Of a stretch of DNA of 64,000 nt, positions 30,351 to 41,770 are shown in pieces (position 1 is the stretch's first letter; every line of letters starts with the position of its first letter). Origin of the DNA: Thunnus maccoyii (lineage: Eukaryota > Chordata > Actinopteri > Scombriformes > Scombridae). The translations under genes were made by a program, and so were the position numbers. Below the pieces are notes generated by a model that saw only the letters and a program-made list of their open reading frames with translations, was not told where the DNA came from and did not search any database. Location of the stretch: NCBI RefSeq assembly GCF_910596095.1, contig NC_056554.1:8104001-8168000 (forward strand), in the 5' to 3' direction.

Positions 30351-32050
30351 AGACTTTGTCAACAAAGAAGAAGTAACAATCTATTCTATGTGAAGAGAGC
30401 TGTTGAGTTTAAAAAAAAAAAAGAACAAGATGTTGACTGGGAATGTGCAAAAGGTCACAGTATAAACAGTATATCTAATGTGCAAGTGTAATAATACAAA
30501 GAATACAAATAATTGCGTTAATGTAATGCGCCATGTTAGATGTGACGGGTTCACAGACATGCAATATAAGATTATAGATCTTATGTTAATGTAGCGTCCA
30601 TGGGTGGGATAGAGTCTGTGTCAGTGAGGGTCCTGGGCCTGTTTTGTTTCCACAAATGCCACATAAATGGGTGAGGATTGGAGCCTTTTTGAAAAATACA
30701 TTTCTTAAATCATTTAGACAGTAATGAATAGACTTCAATGGAGAAGAAAAAGCCTATATCATGCAACATAATGAAGTAACTACAACATGTGTTTTTTGTG
30801 AGGAAGGCAGAGACATTTAGACAACAGGGCACTGACTTCAGAAGAATTTCTGTTAGCTTGTCTTTCACTGTGGTCCGGAAATGTAAAATAAATCAGTGTG
30901 CAAACATTCTGCAATGCAAAACCTCTCCGTTTTCTCCTCATTCATACTAAAAAGCTCAGTTGTTGTTTAGACACTGTCAGAGTGCAGTTAAAATAATGGA
31001 GATTAATCTTATAAAGAAGCTTGAATTATACTCTACAGCTGTGGGAGATCTGAGTCATTTTTCTTATACTGTTACTACTCAGCTTTTGAAGTAGTCATAA
31101 GTGACTGCAAAGAAGTTCAGAAGAATTTCTCTTATTTCATTCATCTCACCTCTACACAAGTGCTCCCCCTAAGACTTCAACAAATAACACCCCCAGCTTG
31201 AAAGAAAATATTGATCTACAAGAGCAATATATTTAGTCTTAAATATATTAAACATAAACCAAAAACATTGTTTTACAAGTTAGCTATAGAGATAATAGGA
31301 CATTTCATTAGAAAATGTTTATGTCAGCAGGAGATTCTGAGATATTGACAACATATGTCTGGCTGTCTGTAAGCGTGTGGGAGAAGTATGAAGTAATGCC
31401 CTTTTTATACCTTGAATTGCATCATTTCCTGTGGAGAACTGGTAAATGCTGTTGGCTGCTGTGCTGGGGGCTTGGCCATCTCATTCCCGGCAAGGCACTT
31501 TTAGAAATTCCCTGCACGTGAAGGAAGCACACAACCCTTCTTCCTAATATGGTCACCAGCCCCCAAACTATTTCCTGTCCCAAACCGTCTTCCCAATCCT
31601 TCCAATGTACTGCCTTCAGGACCTTTTGGAAATCTTAGAATTCATTAGTCGACCAGACATTACCCATCAGACAGACACTGGACAGTAAACTAATGTAAAC
31701 TTCATGAAGGCATGGAAATAAAGAAATTTACAAACAAAAAGAGCCTAGAGCTGTTTTAGAAGTTTATTTTTTTAGGGTTTAGACTTTGTCAGAATAAATG
31801 TTTTATTGAATAAAACATCTGTTACATGGTAAATGTGCATTTGTCATGTTCATATGGCTGCTTCTTAGAAATAAACTTTTACCACAGGGTGTATTTCTAG
31901 TATTTTTTAAAATAAACGGATAAGTAAATAATAATAATAGCTAAAAATAATTTTACTAGTGCTCAAATGTACCCATACAGGATTTGAAAATGAAAGGAAC
32001 ATTTAGCACCGCCCCCCTCCGCCACCCTTACCTTGCAAAGGGTCAGTTTA
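30351..32050. other. intergenic upstream of batf2
   Basis: No coding sequence recognised. GC content rises after about 32,000 (GC-box-like 'ccgcccccctccgcc' at 32,010-32,024) as the batf2 promoter begins. Confidence 0.4.
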
Positions 32051-32059
32051 AAATAAAAA

Positions 32060-32071
32060 GAAACTGAAAGC
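32060..32071 (+). promoter_or_regulatory. batf2: ISRE-like element upstream of batf2
   Basis: GAAACTGAAAGC at 32,060-32,071 fits the interferon-stimulated response element core GAAANNGAAA(C/G)C and lies about 365 bp upstream of the batf2 ATG, near a GC-box-like tract at 32,010-32,024. BATF2 (SARI) is interferon-induced in mammals, so the site is plausible. The transcript start is not known. Confidence 0.5.
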
Positions 32072-32424
32072 ATCCCATCATGTTGCATCATCAGAGGCTG
32101 TCTGCCAGAACCCCTGCGCTCAAAACCCATCAGACACGCCGACTGAGCGGCCACAGAGAAACAAGTCACTAAGCAACCATCACCATTGGATTGCAGCACA
32201 GAAATATAGCATTACCTATATTTTCGGTCGTCCCGAGTCATCCAAAAATTATTACAAATTGCAGAGACGCGCGCGGGTGGTGCGCTGACTTCAGAGTTCA
32301 TATGACAGGCGGCGGTTTTACCTGCGAACATGCTGCACCGGTGACGACTGGCTGAAGGTTCATCCTGCTACTGAAAAATCATTCAACCAACCAGTGGGTC
32401 TGCCGAGTCGAGGGGGTGCAAGAG

Positions 32425-34418
32425 ATGTCCCCTTTATTCATGGACACCGGGTACGAGCCCAACAGCCCCGGCTCGCTATCAGCTGAGTGCAACAGCAACA
32501 CTGCTGGCTCGGTAAGTCCTCCTTCTCCTGATCAATCAATCAAACAGTCATTGGAGCAAGCAAGCCAAGAAATTAATGCATAAATAAATAGAACATACTA
32601 CTGTAGACCTACAGTCAGAATCACAGGTCCTGTTAGAATATGAATTAATGTTATGATAAGAAAAGAAATTAAGTTAAGTAAAATAATCACTTGAACAAAT
32701 TATTTTTTAAATTTTATTTGATGCAACTTGTCTTTTAAAAGTAAAGCTTTATAAATAAAACATTTTTAGTAAGTAAGTAGAAATAAGTCACTCCATAGAC
32801 CCTATTATAAGAGTATTGCATTTTCATCAAGAATTAGGCATTTTTATCACCATTACCTTAATAAAAATGGACTGAAAAAAAAAGCAGAAAACCATAAAGT
32901 AGTTCCAAGACTCACTGTGGAGTTTCAAATACCAACGTGCAAATTTCTATCTCAGAATATCTGCAGCTGTTGGAATAGTTGGCGCCAGTTATGACAATTG
33001 ATAACGATCTTTCACTTGGCTTTAATGCATTTCCCCTTTCCTGCACCTCATAGGAGTCAGTGAACACTGATTGATGCATATATTTTCCCCCAACCTGGCT
33101 ACTTAGCACCTGTCCTCTCATATGGGTAAAGAAAATAACCAGATGTGGTTTAGGGTTGACATATTATTCACATCTTCAGATGTTATACCTGGTGCTGACA
33201 TGTTCTTGTGAAAAATCCTAATCACTTGTCCTTGTTCTTGTATCATTTTGATGTGAGTCAGACTCAGTGATGGAGGAAGTTCATGTCTGAACTTCATCTG
33301 TTGCTCATCTGTGTCTGTTATAACTTTGCTCCAGTGCTCAACAAGCACTCGCTTTAAATGGAAACTTCTGTATTTTTCAACCTGGACCATATTTTCTCAT
33401 CATTTTGTGTCTAAGTGACTAATGGGGACAATAAGTCCCCAAAATAAAAATACTGTCTCACACTGAAATCTCGCCAGAGTTGAGTTGTTGTTGAAATCAG
33501 CTAAATATTCAGCCATGATTTTGATAATCTTTTAGATAAGACTAAGCTACACTTTCTGTACTCCAACACAACAAACTCCTCCCAGCACATCTGTCTCCAA
33601 CTCTGTCATGGCTGAATATTTAGCTGATTTCCATTATAACAAGATTTCAGGATGAGACTTTTCCTTGAGCGAGACTTGTTTAGACACAATAACAGAACTG
33701 ATCAAATGAAAGGTAAAGAAAAACATTTTATTTCTCTGTGTGGTTCTTTCCAGAATGTTGTCAGACACTTATAAGAACAATCTGAGCCTGTCACTAGCAA
33801 AAACAAGCACTTTTGATAGACGTACATGGAAGAGGCGCTGTTGCCCCAAAGGATTACATTGCAGCTGTTTTGCAGCTGTCAGATGCAGCTCTCTTAATTC
33901 TCTTAATACTCTCAATACTGGACCACTTTCAAAACTTGTTGTTGTCACAATTAGTCACGTAGACACAAGAGGATGGGAAAATATGATCCAGGTTGAAAAA
34001 TACCAAAGTTTCCCCTTTAACATCACACACTACAAAACAACAAGTTCCTCTCCATCCAAGTTCAGGTCTATTTACTTCTTTATTGACAGGCTGGCATTGG
34101 GAGACCACATGTCATTTCATGTGATAAGTTTGTCTCATAATCTTGTGAACTATGACAGGTTTCAAAACATTATGCAATATCAAAAAGTTATTGATGCCTT
34201 AAAAAAGGTGGATGTTCATGGCTGTTCATCTTGACAGGAGAGAGAGGGAGAGGGACAAGGGACGGAAAACAGAGGGACTAAAAGACGACAGAAGAACAGA
34301 GAAGCAGCGAGGAAGAGCCGGAAAAAACAGACAGAGAGGGCGGATGAGCTCCATGAGGTATATGAAATATTCACTTCTTAACTTCTTTCTGTCCCTCTCT
34401 TCCTACAACATGCCACTT

Positions 34419-34474
<56 letters not shown>

Positions 34475-34621
34475 ACACACACAGAAACACACAGAGGCTG
34501 TGTGACTAGCGGTGTGTGTGTGTTGTGTAATCTGGCAGCATGCTCGTAGCCGTTTCTTGGAAATACTCCGCTTTAAGAGAAGGGCTTTCACTCCCTCTGA
34601 TGTGCCCTCCCTTTCCTTTCC

Positions 34622-34658
<37 letters not shown>

Positions 34659-37600
34659 ATGTGTCTAATTCTCCTGAGGGTCAAATTCCACAGGTAAGTA
34701 CACAGACACGTAGAACAGGCTCTGTGAGTTAAATTTCTGAATGGATTTGAATGGAAATAATGTCCTGACTCAGAAACTTCACATGTGAACCAAAGACAAC
34801 TATTTATGTATATAGTGTATATATATGTATATGTATTCCATCAGACATAATTATATCCTCTCTGAATATCGCTGTGAAAAAGCAAGATTTGATGCAGTTT
34901 ATTCAAGCACCTCTTCATTGTCAAAAATCTTTGTTTTCGGCTTTAAGTAAAAACTTTAGCTTTAATAGGACACGTTGTAGAAATCCAGTGTTGTAGGATA
35001 GTCAAAGATCTGACTCATAACCAACTACAGTCTGCATCTTTGATGATATTGAAGTTGAAATGTTTTGTTTTCATTCTGAAGAAGCGTCACCAGGAGTTTT
35101 CAGATTTTTTGTCATAATGCTGATTGATAATGAGATCATTACCTGCACAGTAAACATAAAGCTACTAGCGTCAGCGGTTTGTTAGCTTAGCTTAGCACAA
35201 AAGCTGGAAACAGGGGGAAACTGCTAGTCTGGGGGAAACCAGCAAAGCTCACAGATTTACATGTTATATCTTGATTAATTCATACAACAACTTAAGTGTG
35301 AAAATAACAGATTGTAAGTCGCTGCGCTGTAAGTCGCTGCGTAATCCCCCACAAAACCACAATTTTTTACACTTTGCTTTTTTAATAGATAAACAAGACA
35401 CAGCGTGTTAATTCGTGAGCTTTAGAGGTGCTGGAAGGAGGATTTAGTTACCTTTTTAGCCAGTCTAGTTGTTTTCTCCTGTTTCCAGTCTTAATGCTAA
35501 GCTAAGCTAACAGTTTCCTGGCTTTAGCTTCCTTTTTAGCGCACAGACACGAGGGTGGTATCGATCTTCTTCTATAACTCTCGGCAAGAAAGTGAATGAG
35601 CTCATTTTTCCCCAAAATGTTGAACTATTCCTTTAAGTGATCCAATCTTGATGATGTATTTTAGTTTCAGGCTCTATACCTTTACACACAACTATTTTAA
35701 ACAAGGTGGAAGGAGTCATTTCTTAAAATAGGGAAGTGTAATAATTCACTTCAGGGTGAATGGTTGGATAAGGTTGTTACTGATTAACATTAAAACTATG
35801 ACTGCTTGTCCTCTGGGTTGTTCTGCAGTTAAAGAAATAATTTGCTCCTCAGTAGTGTCAATAATCTTATTGTAGTTTTATTTCTCTATAAATATAACAA
35901 AAGTTACCATCAGATTTTCATAAAACTGTCACGTGATTCATTACTCTGAATAAGGCTCTCGATACACACACCCATAAGATATGTTTAATGGCTGAAGATG
36001 TTTCTCCTGCTTTTCTTCTTTCATGCCCATTACAGTTGGTTTTATTCTTCCTCCCACATAAAATCCTACCTGTCGTAACCAGTTGGATAAGTGTACATTT
36101 ACTGGATTTGTGAATAGGTGTGTGTTGTTTGGAGGGAGTCCAGACTTTCACTTTCACTCTCTTCTTCTCTTTCACTTCTGCTCCTCCTTGTCCTTCAGGT
36201 TGATTTTGAAGAAGCAAACCAGTTACTTACAAAAAGGAGACAGTCGATGTCAGCAGTTCAAGGTTTAAAGGGTCAGCGCACGTGATGCTTTGAATGTCAA
36301 CTTTATGACCTTAAGAGAAAATAGGAGAAACTTAATTGCACACAAGAGAAATGCTGATCCTTATGCGTTATTCATGCTTATTGAGTTTAGTTGATTAACA
36401 AAGTGGGAGCAAACAATTCTAGACACATTAAAAAGTCAAAAAATGTGTTTTTCTTTTTGTTTCTTCAGTTGGAGGTCTGACCTTCACTGTACAGAAATGA
36501 TGTATGTGCAGACTTTGACACTTGAAGACACTCTTCACATTAATTTGCTGATAGTGGAAAGTTTCTCTGAGTTAAAGGCGCATACCTGTGATAATGATTT
36601 GTGAAATCACAACTAGTTTGGGGCCAATCGTGGTCCAGTTTACAACTTACACAAGAGTAATGTGGAAACTTGAAGGCTCTAGAGCACAATCACTGAGAAT
36701 GGACTTTTACAGTGAAGTAGGAGACGTCTTGTGTGTGGCAGTCAAACTTCTGAGATGTAATATATTTGCATATTCATGGATTCAGAATTTTTAATGAATG
36801 AGAAGGAGGAGATGTCATTTTTAGGATTTTTAACAAGGTAATTAAACTTTTTTTGTGGGAAAACCCTAACAAACACAAATTATAATTCCAAGCAGAGGAT
36901 TTGTTAATGTCGTTAAACATGACTGGGGGGGGACCTTAGACTTTTTTTATTTGTCAAATTAAACACACTTGACCAGCAAAGAAAAAATTCTTTTTCTTTT
37001 CTCTTATGTGATTTCTGAACAGCCTCATCGCTCTGACCACACTGCCCACTCACTTCCTGCTGAATGTCACTTAACAGTAATATTTCAGTTCTCCTTTGGC
37101 TCTCTGGTTGTGCTTTCTATTAGAGGAATCTTAAAGAAGGAGTCATCAGTATTGCCTGTAATCAATGTGTCAACAGTATCACAGGATAAGCCAGGTCTGC
37201 TGGGATATTTTTATGTGGATGGGATGTGGTTGAGTTTATTTGTCTTTTGATATATGTCTTCAGTCAGTTTTTATTGGTGATGAGGACACTTCTCATGAAT
37301 AATAAAGATAAATACCTGACTCATCTTGAGATTAACTATTTGTCATCTCTCTTTCTGTTTTTCCTTCTTTCCTTTGCCTTCCTCTTCTTAGGAACTCCAG
37401 AAACTGGAGCAATCAAACTCTGCCTTTCAAAAGGAGATAGCTGCATTGAAAAAAGAAGTCCTTCTCTATACGACGGCTCTGGATCGCCACGAGCCTTCCT
37501 GCTGCCTCAGAGCGTCCAGGTCCAGCTCATCCAACTGCCTCTCTGTTTCCCCATCGTCGGTTGACGCCACGCTCCCTCACAACTGCTCCAGCCCTCCCCA

Positions 37601-38558
37601 GAACCCTCCCCGGACTACATGTTCCAGTTTAGCTGCTGTGCCTTTGCTCTCTACCTCCTCAACTCCCAGCCTGGGTCATCACACCCATGACTGCCTTGAA
37701 AACACCCGTCTCTCACCTTCACCGTCTTCCGGGTCACCGGCTGAACTCTTCACCACCTCGTCCTCCTCCACTGCAATGGATGTTTCTTTTTCAGTTGCCG
37801 CCCCACACTCTTTGTTTAGTGAAGAGCCTCCTTCTCTAATTGCCTCAAGGCCAACAAATGCTGCCCTGACGTCGCTGTGCGCCAGCCTCATTTCAAACCC
37901 GATTTCCCCCGCAGTTGCTCAGCCTCCATCTGAGCAAGACATTCATGAACGTTCTTCAGCGTCAACGAATGCTCTTCTCCATATAAACGGCCCTACTTTG
38001 CTTCCCTCCTCTCACCCAACTCCCTCTACACCTCATTCCCCAGTACCGGATGCCTTTCTAATGAAAGCCTCTTTTCAAACTGCTTCATCGAATGCAGTGC
38101 CCCCATACTCCCATTTAAGACCTCCAGTGGCAGAAAACACAGGTCTAGCAGCACAAGGTTTCCCCATGAATGTGCCCAAGCTTCATCCATGTCAATTCAG
38201 CAGAAATCCAAAACTTTCAAGCCCACCATGTATTGTTTTACCATCACCTCTTCAAGAGCCTGCTTTTCAGTCTCTTTCGGTTTCCCAGCAGGCAAACCAG
38301 AATCCTTCCCCTGCCCGTGCTTTCGAAATAAAGCCAAGTTACATCCAACAAATGACGCCTACTCCTGCGTCTCTGCTCTCCTTGCTCACTGTCCCCAGTC
38401 CTCTTAATGTTCCTCAGCCTACCTCCAGGAGCTTTGATGGACTTCTTGCTCAACCTCCATCCTCGCTGCCACTGCTGGGTGATCCCTTAAGCGATGTCTC
38501 CCTTTCTGAGCTCCTGGAGGTCAATGATTGGATCCTAAGTGGGAATAGCAACCTTTAG
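32425..38558 (+). CDS. batf2: basic leucine zipper transcription factor ATF-like 2 (BATF2-type)
   Basis: Three coding exons in phase 0: 32,425-32,511, 34,238-34,357 and 37,392-38,558, giving 457 aa. Exon 1 encodes MSPLFMDTGYEPNSPG. Exon 2 carries the basic region RRQKNREAARKSRKKQTERA (the bZIP Asn is residue ~49, the Arg ~57). Exon 3 continues the zipper: d positions L67, L74, F81, L88, Y95, with a polar Asn at an a position (residue ~78), then DRHEPSCCL, matching the end of BATF zippers. Beyond that is a roughly 350-aa Ser/Pro-rich tail with no domain, ending VNDWILSGNSNL. The family dimerises with JUN proteins at AP-1 sites and cooperates with IRFs in the nucleus. I assign BATF2 over BATF/BATF3 because of the long tail and because human BATF2 neighbours ARL2 and PPP2R5B. 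The tail is much longer than in human BATF2 (274 aa). The next in-frame Met (residue 6) is an alternative start. Introns contain a foldback element and repeats. Confidence 0.88.
33160..34020. mobile_element. foldback/MITE-like element in batf2 intron 1
   Basis: Inverted arms: ATCAGCTAAATATTCAGCCATGA at 33,496-33,518 pairs with its complement at about 33,605-33,628. Farther out, 33,358-33,400 (minus) reads 'gatgagaaaatatggtccagg ... aatacagaagtttcc' and is repeated on plus at 33,973-34,015. About 250 bp (33,690-33,940) is present only in the right arm. The 164-aa frame at 33,740-34,234 crosses it and is not a gene. Confidence 0.55.
34421..34473. repeat. (TC)n microsatellite
   Basis: About 26 TC units just 3' of batf2 exon 2. 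Confidence 0.95.
35095..35640 (+). mobile_element. common teleost non-autonomous DNA element in batf2 intron 2
   Basis: 'aagctggaaacagggggaaa', 'atgctaagctaagctaacag', 'ggtggtatcgatcttcttc' and 'aaaatgttgaactattcctttaag' follow each other in the order of a very widespread fish repeat. Termini were not defined exactly. Confidence 0.6.
36430..36860 (+). repeat. dispersed repeat family R1, copy 1 (batf2 intron 2)
   Basis: Homologous to 52,640-53,080 along its length, with shared words 'tgtgtttttctt', 'atgatgtatgtgcaga' and 'atttgcatattcat'. Roughly 430 bp. No coding content. Confidence 0.7.
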
Positions 38559-38659
38559 CACTACACAATGCCAACATGCAAGGTTTTATGAGTATAAGCT
38601 GAAAGATTTTTACATCAGACAACCAGATGTACTCATATATGGAAACCTGGTATCAGAAA

Positions 38660-38745
38660 ATGAACTAAGGGCCAAACACATGTCTGGGCTACACCCTGAT
38701 GACATCATGATGACATCATCAGGGGTTATTTCCTCACTTGACAAA
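38660..38745. repeat. short common repeat with palindromic core in the batf2 3' flank
   Basis: 'ctgggctacaccctgatgac' plus TGATGACATCATGATGACAT, a fish repeat sequence with tandem palindromic GATGACATCATC units, about 110 bp beyond the batf2 stop. Confidence 0.4.
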
Positions 38746-38799
38746 GCACCTGCAGTGCATTGGACATTATATAGGTGTTTTCACAGGATGAGTAGGATA

Positions 38800-38805
38800 A
38801 ATAAA
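38800..38805 (+). terminator. batf2: candidate batf2 polyadenylation signal
   Basis: AATAAA about 240 bp after the stop codon; another AATAAA lies at 39,636-39,641. Either could end the transcript. Confidence 0.4.
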
Positions 38806-38849
38806 CTGACTTTTACATGTGAAATCAGTGGAGTTCCCCTTAAATGATG

Positions 38850-40260
38850 GCAAAAAGTGCCCTGATAAAGTTTCAAGGAATCCTTCCCTGTACCTGCTAC
38901 AATGTCTGACTCTTTGCTAGCCAAAACTCTGTCAAATAATAGAGCGATTTGAGAGTCGATAATTTACAAGAAAATGCACTGTGAATGAAAGAAAATCAGA
39001 AAAGGGCGCTATCTCTTTCTTAATCAAAAGACAAGAAACTGACTCAACATCTGAAATCTATAATTTTAGATAGGGTGGACTGCTCACTTCCTTGTAACTT
39101 CGTGGAAATGGCATGAGGAGAAATTTCAATCTGTTCTTAGAGCCTTCCTGTGGACACAGAGCCAATGTTTGCCACACAACTCTGGGATGGCTGAACAGAA
39201 CGGTTTAAGTAGAGGATTTTTTTTTTTTTTTTAATCACATTTAAAATATATAATGAGACACACCATCGATTCACATACAGTCTCAATATTCTGCTGCTAT
39301 TTAAGATGACTTCCCAATATTTGTATCTGGGACAAAATTAAAGTTAGTCAATTACTGAATTATTTTTTTAATCATATATAATTATTTATTTTTCAACATT
39401 ATTTTTACAAAGTAAAATCAATTTATCTCGTTTTTTCTGTTCTTCAAATCACATAATTGCATATTTTTCTATTTACTGTAATCATGCTCCTATATGATAC
39501 ATTGTTAATTTACATCTTTTACCAAGCTCTGCTTTGTGCAAAAAAATTTTTTTTTCATAAAATTAAATGCAAGAGTGGATTACCAACTGCTCTGAAGCCC
39601 AGTATCAGTTGATATTTTGTATTTTCATATTGCTAAATAAACGTGTGGCCACCAACAGCCCTCTAGTGGGTTAATGCGGCCATGATTTAAGTAAACTACA
39701 TCTGAGACAAGTAACAACCCTCATTTACAGTTACTACATGACAAAATCCAGCCAAATATATGTATGTATGAGATATTATTGTGTTAGTTTGTAACAATGT
39801 TGTAAAGCTTGTTGTAAATGTTTCACCAGTCTGTATTACAAACTAAGCTGTTGTAAGATGTTCATGTTGGATTTCACTGATCGTTGAGGGGGAAATGGTA
39901 AAAGGAAAAGATGACGAGAAAGAGAAATAATATATAGTTCTATTTCTCTCCTTCTAGCTGACAATAAGAGGACGAAGAGGCTGCTCAAACCTGTCGTACA
40001 AACAACTGCTGGGTTGTAATTTTTTTTTAAGTTATAGGAAATTTAGCTGGGTTTACGCACCTTGATTGCATTAAAATGACTGTTTTGGTTTTTCAAATGA
40101 TTCTTTCTTTTTTAATTTTGCAAGGCCACAGTCAGGATTTAGAAATACTGAGGTCACATGTGTAGATCCTGTAATGTATCCCACCCAGACCCACCCCAAA
40201 ATAAAAAACAACTTAACTGTCATCAGGAGCGATATAGTGCAATGTTTCTAATGCTCACTG
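38850..40260. other. batf2 3' flank / intergenic
   Basis: No gene seen. Homopolymer T tract at about 39,219-39,232; AT-rich. It may include a longer batf2 3' UTR up to 39,641. Confidence 0.4.
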
Positions 40261-40265
40261 ACCTG

Positions 40266-40268
<3 letters not shown>

Positions 40269-40316
<48 letters not shown>
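40269..40316. repeat. (CA)n microsatellite
   Basis: About 23 CA units, continuous with a short CTCACA run before the SINE-like repeat. Confidence 0.95.
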
Positions 40317-40322
<6 letters not shown>

Positions 40323-40440
40323 AGCAATCTGGGGTTCGGTATCTCGCCCAAGGACACTTGGACATGTGGACTGGAGGAGCCAGAGATCAAACCTGATTGG
40401 TGGATGACCTGCTTTAACTCCTGAGCCACAGCCACCCCTA
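40317..40440 (-). mobile_element. tRNA-like SINE/dispersed repeat
   Basis: 'ggttcggtatctcgcccaag', 'gacacttggacatgtggac', 'agagatcaaacctgattgg' and 'ctcctgagccacagccacccc' match a very common teleost repeat. Read on minus it starts with a tRNA-like 'ggtggctgtggctcagg' head. Confidence 0.6.
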
Positions 40441-40640
40441 TATGTTTTCCCTTGTTTTTTGAATATATTTTAATATATTGAGTCAAAAAATACAGAAACC
40501 AGAATATAAAAGTATAATTATAGAATGTAAACTCCTTCAGGCTGCTAAAACTCACAAATTCCCAGGAAAAGCAAATGACCTCAGTGTTCTCAGTAGTAGC
40601 TACGGCCCTAATATGTAGATTACTTAGCTTCAATACAGAT

Positions 40641-41030
40641 ACAATCATTTTTATATAGTATATGAATGATTACTCTACCAGCATATGAATTAGTGTCAGG
40701 CTTTGTGTATGCTTTGTATTTATCATGCATCAGATAAATATATTTATGCTGTAAAGCAGGTTGTAATAGATGAATAATAAAAGCATTTTGTTTGACTCAT
40801 TCGTTTTAGTGTTCACTTCTTTAAATATTTTGATATTCTAATATAGTATAACGTAACAGTTGACAGTTTTTTTATGGATGGAATATAAAAAAGATAATTC
40901 GTTACATATAGATGAGTTACTACTATTAAACACAGTGTTTTCAGTCTGTCCTCTAACAGACTGTATTAATATTCTCAGGTGACAACACATATGATGCAGA
41001 CAGTCAAACATTTAACTGACTGCCGGTGTT
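40641..41030. other. intergenic, nothing recognised
   Basis: AT-rich spacer between the SINE-like repeat and the GC-rich block. Confidence 0.4.
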
Positions 41031-41039
41031 TTTTTTCCC

Positions 41040-41422
41040 AGAAGGCAACCGGTTGAGCTCACCTGCGACACAACACAGAGGAGGAGGAGGAGGAGGAGGG
41101 GTGAGGAAGAGGAATATAGGAGGAGAGAAAGGGGCGCAGGCGCACGGTGTTCCTCCCGCCTTGATATAGGCTATAAGACTGTGTGAGTGTGTTTATGGTG
41201 AGAAGAGCAGTAAAGAGGTTCAAGGCTCACAGCGCAAACACAACAGCAGAACACACTCACTGCCAGTCAAGGTGTGAGATAAAAGCGCATGGATAATTGC
41301 GCTTTTGAGTGCGCGTCGGTGTGTGTGTGTGTGTGTGTGTGTGTGTGACAGAGAGAGAGAGAGAACAAGTGGCTTAGCAAACAGAAGAATAATGGATGTG
41401 ACTTGATCCTCAAAGCCAAGTA

Positions 41423-41500
<78 letters not shown>

Positions 41501-41770
41501 TGGAGGAAGATGGGGAAAAGGAGGGGAGAGGGAGGGGAGGAAGAGTGGGGGAGGCGGCGAGTCAGACAGGAGCACCGATGGAGCACAGGAGCGAACATTT
41601 GATAACGGGATGAATCCAGAGGTTCGGCAGAGGTGACGGAGTGAGAGCGGAGCAGCGGGGCGCTAATGACGCATCTGCTTATAATGACCCGGGTTTAAGA
41701 GGCAGAGCCGGGACACGTAAATAAAGACAAATAAATAAATAAATCCATCCTATAGCGTCATCCGCAGTGA
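41040..41770. promoter_or_regulatory. GC-rich, CpG-containing block, possible distal promoter
   Basis: In contrast to its AT-rich surroundings, this block has CpG-containing text ('ggggcgcaggcgcacgg' at about 41,131; 'gcagcggggcgctaatgacgc' at about 41,652). It is interrupted by GT/CA microsatellites at 41,321-41,347 and 41,424-41,497. The ATGACGCA is CRE/AP-1-like. It could be an upstream alternative promoter of ppp2r5b or an enhancer. No splice-linked exon was proven. Confidence 0.3.
41424..41497. repeat. (CA)n microsatellite, about 37 units
   Basis: A pure CA run; it generates several false Cys-Val and His-Thr ORFs on both strands. Confidence 0.97.

Noticed and set aside
33740-34234. 164-aa ORF upstream of batf2 exon 2
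   Set aside because: It crosses a foldback repeat, and the true batf2 exon 2 uses another frame with a proper acceptor at 34,236-34,237.
41220-41598. Overlapping Cys-Val-repeat ORFs
   Set aside because: Reading frames of the (CA)n tract only.
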